Shown here piece by piece: positions 33,271 through 38,763 of a DNA stretch of 38,763 nucleotides. The notes under the pieces were generated by a model. That model was not told the origin of the DNA, did no database searches, and saw nothing but the letters and a program-made list of their open reading frames with translations. Numbering within the stretch: the stretch's first letter is position 1; each line of letters starts with the position of its first letter. A program made the position numbers and the translations under genes. Origin of the DNA: JALYUA01 sp038229875 (lineage in GTDB: Bacteria > Acidobacteriota > Thermoanaerobaculia > UBA5066 > Gp7-AA6); contig JBBROA010000024.1 in the NCBI GenBank assembly GCA_038229875.1, forward strand, positions 1 to 38,763, in the 5' to 3' direction.

Positions 33271-34401
33271 TTGTCATCTGTCTACACACTCGACAACCGG
33301 CGACTCGAGAACTTTCTCGAGAGGCACAAGGCTTACTACGCCTACTCGGGCGAGATCGAGATCGACCGCTTCCTGAGAGAGGTCCTCCAGAAGGCTAACG
33401 AGTTCGTCCCTTCGGCCGCCGGTTCCATCCTCTTAGACGACCCGAGCACGAAGAACAACGACGACCGGCTCGAAAACGACCTGGTTTTCATCGCGACGTT
33501 CGGCGCCGACGGCGACGCCCGGCTGGCCCGCCGCATCAACGCTCGGATCGGGATCGCCGGACACGTCTATTCGACGGGCGTCGGGTACATGACGGAGGAC
33601 GTCGTCGACGACCCGTACTTCTACCCGACGTACGAGGGCGAGAACTTCCAGACTCAGTCCGTGCTCTGCGTACCGATCCGGATCGAGGCGGCAGTCTGCG
33701 GGGTGCTCGAGCTCGTCAACCGGGTCGGTCCGGGAGGATTCCGGGAGAAGGACCGCCGGCTCCTCGAGATCTTCGGCGACTACGCCTCGATCTCCATTCA
33801 GAACCTGCTGGACGCCCGGCGCGCCTTTGAAGTCGCCAAGCGCGACGGGCTGACCGGCCTGTACAACGAGCGATATCTCCACCTTCGATTGACGCAGGAG
33901 CTCTCCCGGATCTCCCGGGACGGAGGCGACCTGTGCGTCATCTTTCTCGACCTCGACAACTTAAAGTCCGTGAACGACAAGCACGGGCACCTCGCCGGCA
34001 GCCAGGTGCTGCGGGAGGTCGGATACGTGCTGAAACGCACTGTCACGGACGAGCGGGCCACGCTGACCCGGTACGGCGGCGACGAGTTCGTCCTGATCCT
34101 GCCGGGCCACTCTCTCGACGCCGGGATGGAGATCGCCGAGCGGATCCGCGAGGCGATCCGGTCCGCCACGTTCCTCTCGAGACCCTACGGATTCAACAGC
34201 CCGGCGTTGAACCTTCAGGAAACGATCACCGCCTCCCTCGGGATCTCCTCCGTGAGGGCGCACGCGACCGTTCCGGCCGCCGTCGAACAGCAGAAGAACG
34301 AGCTGCTGCGCGCGGCGGACCAGGCGCTCTACCAGGCGAAGGAAGGCGGAAAAGACCGGAGCGCCGCGGCACGGCCGATGCCCATGCCCGTCGGAGGCTG
34401 A
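33271..34401 (+). CDS. GAF-domain diguanylate cyclase (GGDEF)
   Basis: The 376-aa cytoplasmic protein has an N-terminal helix (residues 1-45), a GAF domain (about 45-180) that could bind a small ligand, and a GGDEF domain (about 190-350). The cyclase motif is intact as RYGGDEF (269-273), with DGLTGLY and FLDLDNLKSVND upstream, so it should make cyclic di-GMP from two GTP. The inhibitory RxxD site upstream of GGDEF is not conserved (it reads DERA), so product inhibition by that site is unlikely. The start is TTG at 33271 with AGGAAG 5 nt upstream; TTG 33250 is the alternative. It is divergent from corA. No EAL domain or effector is nearby. Confidence 0.92.
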   Translation: MSSVYTLDNRRLENFLERHKAYYAYSGEIEIDRFLREVLQKANEFVPSAAGSILLDDPSTKNNDDRLENDLVFIATFGADGDARLARRINARIGIAGHVYSTGVGYMTEDVVDDPYFYPTYEGENFQTQSVLCVPIRIEAAVCGVLELVNRVGPGGFREKDRRLLEIFGDYASISIQNLLDARRAFEVAKRDGLTGLYNERYLHLRLTQELSRISRDGGDLCVIFLDLDNLKSVNDKHGHLAGSQVLREVGYVLKRTVTDERATLTRYGGDEFVLILPGHSLDAGMEIAERIREAIRSATFLSRPYGFNSPALNLQETITASLGISSVRAHATVPAAVEQQKNELLRAADQALYQAKEGGKDRSAAARPMPMPVGG

Positions 34402-34504
34402 TTTCGGCGCTCGCTGACAGCTCGGCGGGGGTTTTCGCGACCGTTTCGGCGTGCTATCTTGGTTTTTCCGGCACTTTTTCGCCTTTTGACCTTCTGAGGA
34501 CCTC

Positions 34505-35848
34505 ATGACCACCACTTCGCAGACACGGACCCAACTCTCTCCCAAAGACGTGCTCGATGCGCTTTCGAAGCACATCCTGGTCGATGGCTACCACGTGGTG
34601 ATGGACCTTGAGAAGAGCCGCGGCGCGTACCTCTACGACGCGCGCAGCGGGCGGCCTCTGCTCGACTTCTTCACGAATTTCGCCACGTTCCCCATCGGCT
34701 ACAACCATCCGAAGATGGAGGAGCCGGAGTTCCAGGAGAAGCTCCTGCACGCCGCGCGCACCAAGCCGGCGAACAGCGACATTTACACGAGTCTCTACGC
34801 CGACTTCGTGGACACGTTTTCGAGCCTCGCCATCCCGGGCAGTCACGCGGACCATCTCGTCTTCGTCGAGGGCGGGGCCATGGCCGTCGAGAACACCCTG
34901 AAGACCGCGTTTGACTGGAAGGTCCGCAAGAACCTGTCGCGCGGGGGCCCTGCGAAGGGCAGTCAGATTCTGCATTTCAAGAACGCGTTCCACGGCCGGT
35001 CCGGCTACACCCTCTCGCTGACGAACACCGCCGATCCCCGCAAGACCCAGCACTTCCCGATGTTCCAGTGGCCGCGGCTCTCCTGCCCGGCGTTGCGTTT
35101 CCCGATCACGCCGGAGATCACGGAAGAGGTGGCGCGCGCCGAGGAGGCCGTCGAGCGGGAGATCCGGGCCGCGTGCTCGGCGAATCCCGACGACATCGCG
35201 GCGTTGATCCTGGAGCCGATCCAGGGCGAGGGCGGGGATAACCATTTTCGTCCGGAGTTCTTCCGCCGCCTGCGCTCGCTCGCCGACGAGCTCGAGTTCC
35301 TCCTCATCTTCGACGAGGTCCAGACCGGAGTCGGGTTGACCGGCTCGATGTGGTGCTGGCAGCAGATGGGCGTCGAGCCGGACCTTTTCTGCTTCGGAAA
35401 GAAGACGCAGGTCTGCGGGTTCGCCTCTAACCACCGAATCGACGACGTCGACAACGTCTTCAAGATCTCGTCGCGGATCAACTCGACGTGGGGGGGCAAC
35501 CTCGTCGACATGGTGCGTTGCGAGCGCTACCTCCAGATCATCGAAGAGGAAAACCTCGTCGAGAACGCGCGCGTGGTCGGCGAATACTTCCTCGGCCGTC
35601 TCTCCGAAATGGCGCAGGAGTTCTCGGGCACCGTCTCGAACGTGCGCGGCCGCGGGCTCTTTCTGGCCTTCGATCTTCCGGACAAGGCCATGCGCGACAA
35701 GACGCTCGCCGCGTGCCTCGAGCACGGCCTGATCGGTCTGGCTTCGGGCTCATCGGCGATCCGCTTCCGGCCTTCGCTGGCGCTCTCCCGTGACGAGGCC
35801 GACGAGGGCGTGCGGAAGTTGAGACGGGCGCTGGGAGCTGCGCGCTAA
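34505..35848 (+). CDS. lat: L-lysine 6-transaminase
   Basis: The 447-aa PLP enzyme transfers the epsilon-amino group of L-lysine to 2-oxoglutarate, giving 2-aminoadipate semialdehyde. It belongs to class III aminotransferases. Family-specific segments are YLYDARSGRPLLDFFTNFAT, PIGYNHPK, FVEGGAMAVENTLKTAFDWK, the Asp-containing LLIFDEVQTGVG, and the PLP-binding Lys in FCFGKKTQV. The conserved first-third sequence and length match lysine 6-transaminase rather than ornithine or acetylornithine enzymes. ATG 34505 has GAGGA 6 nt upstream. It stands alone, without a semialdehyde dehydrogenase or other lysine gene beside it. It ends 17 bp from the convergent mtgA stop. Confidence 0.93.
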   Translation: MTTTSQTRTQLSPKDVLDALSKHILVDGYHVVMDLEKSRGAYLYDARSGRPLLDFFTNFATFPIGYNHPKMEEPEFQEKLLHAARTKPANSDIYTSLYADFVDTFSSLAIPGSHADHLVFVEGGAMAVENTLKTAFDWKVRKNLSRGGPAKGSQILHFKNAFHGRSGYTLSLTNTADPRKTQHFPMFQWPRLSCPALRFPITPEITEEVARAEEAVEREIRAACSANPDDIAALILEPIQGEGGDNHFRPEFFRRLRSLADELEFLLIFDEVQTGVGLTGSMWCWQQMGVEPDLFCFGKKTQVCGFASNHRIDDVDNVFKISSRINSTWGGNLVDMVRCERYLQIIEEENLVENARVVGEYFLGRLSEMAQEFSGTVSNVRGRGLFLAFDLPDKAMRDKTLAACLEHGLIGLASGSSAIRFRPSLALSRDEADEGVRKLRRALGAAR

Positions 35849-35865
35849 AAGGTGGCTTCCGGCTC

Positions 35866-36534
35866 TCACATCCTTCGGAGAATCCTCGCTGCCCGGCCGC
35901 GAACCCGATCGGGATGCTTCGCCGGGTCATAGACGCGCGGCGACGGGATCATGGCCGCCAGAGTGGCGGCTTCCATCCGGCTGAGTGCCGACGCGGGTTT
36001 GTGGAAGTAGCGCCGCGCCGCCGCCTCGACCCCGTACGTCCGGGGGCCGAGCTCGATCACGTTGACGTAGAGCTCCAGGATCCGGGACTTGGAGAGCCGG
36101 TGCTCGAGCCGCCGGGCGATCGCCCATTCCCGGAGCTTGCGCCACGGAGTGCGGGCCGGGGAGAGATACAGGTTCGTCGCGAGTTGCTGGGTCAGGGTCG
36201 ATCCCCCGAGCTTCAGTCTTTTCCGGGCCCAGTCCTGCCGGACCGCCCCGCGTGTCGCCTCCCAGTCGACCCCGTCGTGCTCGTAGAAACGCGCGTCCTC
36301 CGCGGCGACGACCGCACGGGCCACTGACGGTGAAATGAGTTTCAAGGGCACCGGCCGGTACTCGAGCGGGTCCGGCTCCCCCCTGCGGGCGAGCTCCTGC
36401 CGCCTGAGCGTCATGAACGCGGTCGTTCGAGGAAACTCCCGCGCGAGCGGAGAAACGTCCGGAAGCGTGATCCAGAAAACCGCCGCCGCAGTGGCGAGGA
36501 CGAGGAGAACGAGAAGGAAGCGCCGGACGAACAA
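35866..36534 (-). CDS. mtgA: Monofunctional peptidoglycan glycosyltransferase MtgA
   Basis: The 222-aa protein polymerises lipid II without a transpeptidase domain. It has an N-terminal membrane helix (about residues 5-25), then a GT51 domain: AAEDARFYEHDGVD with the catalytic Glu (about residue 79), GGSTLTQQLATNLYLSP, and ELYVNVIELG..YGVEAAARRYF. The start codon is TTG at 36534, because an in-frame TAA lies only three codons upstream. Overlapping inverted repeats occur just upstream (36547-36567). Together with the bifunctional PBP at 3649-5991 this gives two glycan polymerases in the window. Confidence 0.92.
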   Translation of the reverse strand: MFVRRFLLVLLVLATAAAVFWITLPDVSPLAREFPRTTAFMTLRRQELARRGEPDPLEYRPVPLKLISPSVARAVVAAEDARFYEHDGVDWEATRGAVRQDWARKRLKLGGSTLTQQLATNLYLSPARTPWRKLREWAIARRLEHRLSKSRILELYVNVIELGPRTYGVEAAARRYFHKPASALSRMEAATLAAMIPSPRVYDPAKHPDRVRGRAARILRRM

Positions 36535-36546
36535 TGCTTCTTAGTC

Positions 36547-36567
36547 CCTCAAATTGAGGCTCGAGCC
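36547..36567. promoter_or_regulatory. Two overlapping palindromes upstream of mtgA
   Basis: CCTCAA-A-TTGAGG (36547-36559) runs into the perfect palindrome GGCTCGAGCC (36558-36567), 12 nt upstream of the mtgA TTG. The symmetry suits a regulator-binding site or small hairpin. No partner protein is identified and no T-tract follows. Confidence 0.35.
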
Positions 36568-36864
36568 CTCCAACAGAAGAGCAGGCCTCCACACTCCCTC
36601 AGCCTCAGCCTTCAGCGCCCTGCGCAGCCGATCAAGTCTTGTCGGGCTTGGATATCCCGCCCGTCACCCCAGAGCTGCGCTTCCGGCGAGATGGTGGCTA
36701 AGCTCGCCCCCAGAGGAGTCTCCCGACCAGAGGGAGGGAGGAGCCTCTCGGGGCGGGAGCGTGAGCGAACGCAGTGAGCGGAAGCGAGGTGGGGGCGGGA
36801 GCCGAAGCGAACGAAGCGAGCAGGCCGGCGGTCGAGGCCGCATCCGGCCGAGCCGCGGGCCGGT

Positions 36865-36888
36865 GCCGTCGCCGCGCACGGCGACGGC
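36865..36888. other. Perfect 10-bp hairpin upstream of the lipoprotein gene
   Basis: Arms GCCGTCGCCG and CGGCGACGGC are exact complements around a CGCA loop. No T-run follows on either strand, so it does not look like an intrinsic terminator. It lies between repeat copies B and C and 75 bp before the lipoprotein ATG, possibly in DNA upstream of the promoter rather than in the mRNA. Confidence 0.5.
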
Positions 36889-36923
36889 AGCTCGCGTAGT
36901 GAGCGGAGGCGACGGAGGCGTGT

Positions 36924-36929
36924 TATTCT
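36924..36929 (+). promoter_or_regulatory. Candidate -10 box of the Ig-like lipoprotein gene
   Basis: TATTCT is carried at the end of GA-rich repeat copy C. It lies 33 nt before the ATG, with GAGCGG 17 bp upstream in the -35 position. The same hexamer and the same upstream sequence occur before the PBP gene at 6002-6052. Confidence 0.4.
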
Positions 36930-36962
36930 GACTGCATCCTGTTTACTTTCTGGAGGTTGAGC

Positions 36963-37799
36963 ATGAGGCCGGCCCGATCCCTGTCCGTCCTTTCCTTGCT
37001 CGCGGTGGCCTGTTCTCTCGCGGCCGGCTGCTCGAAGCGAGCCGCGCGAATCGAGGTTTCGCCGAAGAACCTGAAGATCTACGGGCTCGACCGCCCGCAG
37101 AGGCTGACCGCGCGGCTTCTCGACAAGAAGGGCAACCCGCTCGAGATCGGGACCGCCAACTTTGAAAGTTCCCGGCCGGCGGTGGCCTCGGTCGACGCCG
37201 GCGGGCTCGTCAGCCCGAAGTCCGAGGGAAAGGCCACGATCACCGCCCGATACGAGAAAGTCTCGACGGAAGTCCCGATCGAGGTCATCGACGTCAAGGC
37301 CCTCGAGGTGTCCCCCCCGGCGGTCCGCATCATCGGTCCCGCCGGGACTTCCATCCCGCTGCAGGTCGTGGTGCGAAATTCCAGGGACAAGGCGGTCCCG
37401 GTGACGCCCGTGTGGACGTCGAGCGCTCCCGGGGTCGCGGCAGTCTCCGCCTCCGGCGCCTTGACCTCCGCGTCCAACGGCGTGTCTCTCATCGTCGCGC
37501 GGGTCGGAGACATCCAGGGCGCGGCCGAGGTGACGGTGGCGATCCGTGACATCGCGAGACTCGAGATCCGCCCCATGACCGCCCTGGTGCGCGTCGGCGA
37601 TTCCCAGCAGTTCCAGGTGATCGCTTACGGAATCGACGGCCGGTCGATCGAAGGCGCGTCGGCGCTCTTTCACAGCACGAACGGCTCGGTCGCGACGGTC
37701 AACGCCGCCGGCAACGCCTCCGGGATCACGGTAGGAGCGTCCACGATCCGCGCCGTCCTCGCCGGCGCCACCGCCGAAGCCACGCTTATCGTCAACTAG
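36963..37799 (+). CDS. Lipoprotein with three Ig-like (Big_2-type) domains
   Basis: The 278-aa protein has a signal peptide ending in a lipobox (LAAGC, Cys about residue 23), so it should be lipidated and exposed outside the inner membrane. It then has three repeats of about 80 aa, starting near ARIEVSP, ALEVSPP and RLEIRPM, each with the ESSxPAVASVD / TSSAPGVAAVS / HSTNGSVATVN pattern and a GKATITARY or AEVTV ending. These are bacterial Ig-like group 2 folds found in adhesins and surface proteins. No enzymatic domain is present. ATG 36963 has GGAGG 6 nt upstream; TTG 36957 was rejected because it overlaps that site. Confidence 0.88.
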   Translation: MRPARSLSVLSLLAVACSLAAGCSKRAARIEVSPKNLKIYGLDRPQRLTARLLDKKGNPLEIGTANFESSRPAVASVDAGGLVSPKSEGKATITARYEKVSTEVPIEVIDVKALEVSPPAVRIIGPAGTSIPLQVVVRNSRDKAVPVTPVWTSSAPGVAAVSASGALTSASNGVSLIVARVGDIQGAAEVTVAIRDIARLEIRPMTALVRVGDSQQFQVIAYGIDGRSIEGASALFHSTNGSVATVNAAGNASGITVGASTIRAVLAGATAEATLIVN

Positions 37800-37838
37800 C
37801 CAACGACAGCCGGCACGGGGCTCGCAACGCGACCGCCC

Positions 37839-38763
37839 GTGAGCGCGATCCGACCGGCCGCCGTCGCGGGGATGTTCTACGAGGGCGACCCCGGGAATCT
37901 CCGGCGCGATGTCGAAACGCTTCTTCCTCCCGACGTCCCGCAATCCGGCGCGTTCGGTGCGATCGTCCCGCACGCGGGCTATGTCTATTCGGGCCCCGTC
38001 GCCGCAGAGGTCTATGCCCGGCTGCGGATTCCGCCAACGGTCGTGCTGCTCTGTCCCAACCACACCGGTCGAGGGGCCCCGGCTTCCCTCGACCCATCAA
38101 ACGCCTGGCGCACGCCTCTCGGGGATGTCCCCGTCAACCGCCGGCTCGCATCGAGGCTTGCGGAGCTTGCGCCTTCGCTCACGGAGGATTCCGCCGCTCA
38201 CACGAAAGAACATTCGCTCGAGGTCCAGCTCCCGTTCCTTCAGGTGCGCCGGCCGGACGTCACGATCGTCGCGGTCTGCCTCGGCGCTCCCGACCTCGGC
38301 CTCTGCCGCGAGGTCGGACAGGCGCTCGCGCGATTGCGGGAGGAGGAGCCGGAACCCCCGCTGATCCTCGCCTCCTCCGACATGAACCATTACGAATCGA
38401 GAGAGGTCGGATCGCGGAAGGACGCCCTCGCGCTCGCCCGCGTCGAAGCCATCGACCCGGAAGGCCTCTTCGCGACGGTTCTCACGGAGTCGATCTCGAT
38501 GTGCGGTTTCCTCCCGGCGACCGCGCTCCTCTTCGCCGCGAGGGCCGCCGGAGCCGGCCCCGCAAAGGTCGTCTCGCGCCGCGACAGCGGACACGAAACG
38601 GGCGACACCTCGTCCGTCGTGGGGTACGCGGGAGTGATCGTCGCCTCCGCACACATCGCGACGCGCACACGCGCCCGGGGGCGGGGCCCCGGGACGGGGG
38701 GCCCCGCGCCCCCGCGCGCCCGGGCGGGCGGGCCCCCCCCCCCCACGGGGCCGCCCACCCCAG
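37839..38763 (+). CDS. MEMO1-family (AmmeMemoRadiSam system protein B) protein, 3' end lost
   Basis: The frame begins with GTG at 37839 and has no stop before the window ends. Family segments are visible: RPAAVAGMFYEGDP, IVPHAGYVYSGPVAAEVY, CPNHTGRG, EHSLEVQLPFLQ, ASSDMNHYE, SMCGFLPATALL and SVVGYAGVIVAS. The three conserved metal-ligand-like His positions (PHAGY, NHTG, MNHY) are present. Members are MEMO1-like proteins often found near AMMECR1 and a radical SAM gene. Neither partner is in the window, so they may lie beyond the right edge. Normal family sequence ends near VIVAS, and the residues read after about 38660 are Gly/Pro/Arg-rich noise. Confidence 0.9.
   Translation, partial: MSAIRPAAVAGMFYEGDPGNLRRDVETLLPPDVPQSGAFGAIVPHAGYVYSGPVAAEVYARLRIPPTVVLLCPNHTGRGAPASLDPSNAWRTPLGDVPVNRRLASRLAELAPSLTEDSAAHTKEHSLEVQLPFLQVRRPDVTIVAVCLGAPDLGLCREVGQALARLREEEPEPPLILASSDMNHYESREVGSRKDALALARVEAIDPEGLFATVLTESISMCGFLPATALLFAARAAGAGPAKVVSRRDSGHETGDTSSVVGYAGVIVASAHIATRTRARGRGPGTGGPAPPRARAGGPPPPTGPPTP
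38665..38763 (+). other. G/C homopolymer tail at the window end, probable artefact
   Basis: The last 99 bases are almost only G and C, with runs such as CCCGGGGGCGGGG, GGGGGGCCCC and a 14-base C-run near 38730-38743. They break the expected stop of the MEMO-family gene. This looks like low-quality contig-end sequence rather than biology. Annotation here should not be trusted. Confidence 0.7.

Larger units (their letters stand above)
36754..36929 (+). repeat. GA-rich intergenic repeat R2, three copies in tandem array
   Basis: Copy A (36754-36794) begins CGGGAGCGTGAGCGAACG and continues with AGTGAGCGGAAGCGAGG. Copy B (36796-36820) begins CGGGAGCCGAAGCGAACG. Copy C (36898-36929) reads AGTGAGCGGAGGCGACGG and ends in TATTCT. 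They match the copy at 6002-6052. The array lies upstream of the lipoprotein gene. Such GAGCG-type repeats are common between genes of GC-rich bacteria, and their function is unknown. Confidence 0.6.
36535..36962. other. 428-bp intergenic region rich in GA repeats and hairpins
   Basis: This is the longest gap in the window, between divergent mtgA and the Ig-like lipoprotein gene. It holds the mtgA-proximal palindromes, a CTCAGC-rich patch (about 36595-36615), GA-rich repeat copies (36754-36929), a 10-bp hairpin (36865-36888) and a -10 box (36924-36929). An open frame at 36554-36931 encodes only repeat-derived SERSERKR-like residues and is not accepted as a gene. I see no tRNA or recognised ncRNA. 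Confidence 0.6.

Noticed and set aside
36754..36820. GA-rich array as a CRISPR
   Set aside because: The units are imperfect, differ in length, abut each other, and have no unique spacers or cas genes.
36554..36931. A 125-codon open frame on + in the mtgA-lipoprotein gap
   Set aside because: Its product is a translation of GA-rich repeats (SERSERKR-like), has no start signal, and is not a plausible protein.

Overview
The window is a gene-dense, very GC-rich bacterial fragment with 33 protein genes (one of them broken) and no rRNA, tRNA, CRISPR array or transposase that I can find. Housekeeping genes (uvrA, groES-groEL under a CIRCE operator, ftsK, fmt, rsmB, trpS, rsmA, an RNase J, corA) sit beside an envelope-polysaccharide region. 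The mix resembles Acidobacteriota: CIRCE-controlled groESL, RNase J, lysine 6-transaminase, a Big_2-type lipoprotein, and GA-rich and 'CCCCGCG..GGGGAGAGGG' intergenic repeats. That assignment is inference from gene content only. Both edges cut genes, and the right edge dissolves into G/C homopolymers, so the window may be a whole contig.

Layout. 1-507: the end of a membrane-anchored thioredoxin. 518-5991 (-): uvrA and a bifunctional class A PBP. 6199-12625: a polysaccharide region with an O-antigen-ligase/polymerase and a coupled TPR protein on +, then on - a GT4 glycosyltransferase, a membrane GT2, a polyprenyl glycosylphosphotransferase and a second GT2, joined by 4-bp overlaps or a 1-bp gap. 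12706-14868 (-): groES-groEL with a CIRCE/promoter and a strong intrinsic terminator. 15005-18725 (+): a second sugar block, with an SDR epimerase carrying three single-base deletions, a WxcM/FdtC-type N-acetyltransferase, a DegT/FdtB-type aminotransferase and a GtrB-like glycosyltransferase. 18762-23846 (-): ftsK, a small membrane protein, fmt and rsmB, a tightly coupled operon. 23970-25028 (-): a secreted metallo-beta-lactamase-fold hydrolase. 25290-29612 (+): trpS, a radical SAM protein, and a small uncharacterised cluster of membrane proteins with a winged-helix regulator. 29759-33221 (-): corA, rsmA and RNase J, coupled. 33271-35848 (+): a GAF-GGDEF diguanylate cyclase and lysine 6-transaminase. 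35866-36534 (-): mtgA. 36963-38763 (+): an Ig-like lipoprotein and a truncated MEMO1-family gene.

How it works together. The two polysaccharide blocks supply an initiating phosphoglycosyltransferase, three or four glycosyltransferases, a ligase/polymerase and part of a 3-acetamido-3,6-dideoxyhexose pathway. The flippase, chain-length regulator and nucleotide-sugar starting enzymes are not here. The PBP and mtgA add peptidoglycan strand synthesis.

The points I found most worth a second look are these: a recurring arrangement in which the -10 box lies only 6-12 nt before the start codon, predicting leaderless or near-leaderless mRNAs; a GA-rich repeat whose copies carry the -10 box of two unrelated genes; the three-deletion epimerase; uvrA and fmt genes without a usable AUG/GUG/UUG start; and an unassigned membrane-protein/regulator cluster at 27.4-29.6 kb. 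I found no convincing wholly new defence or mobile system.
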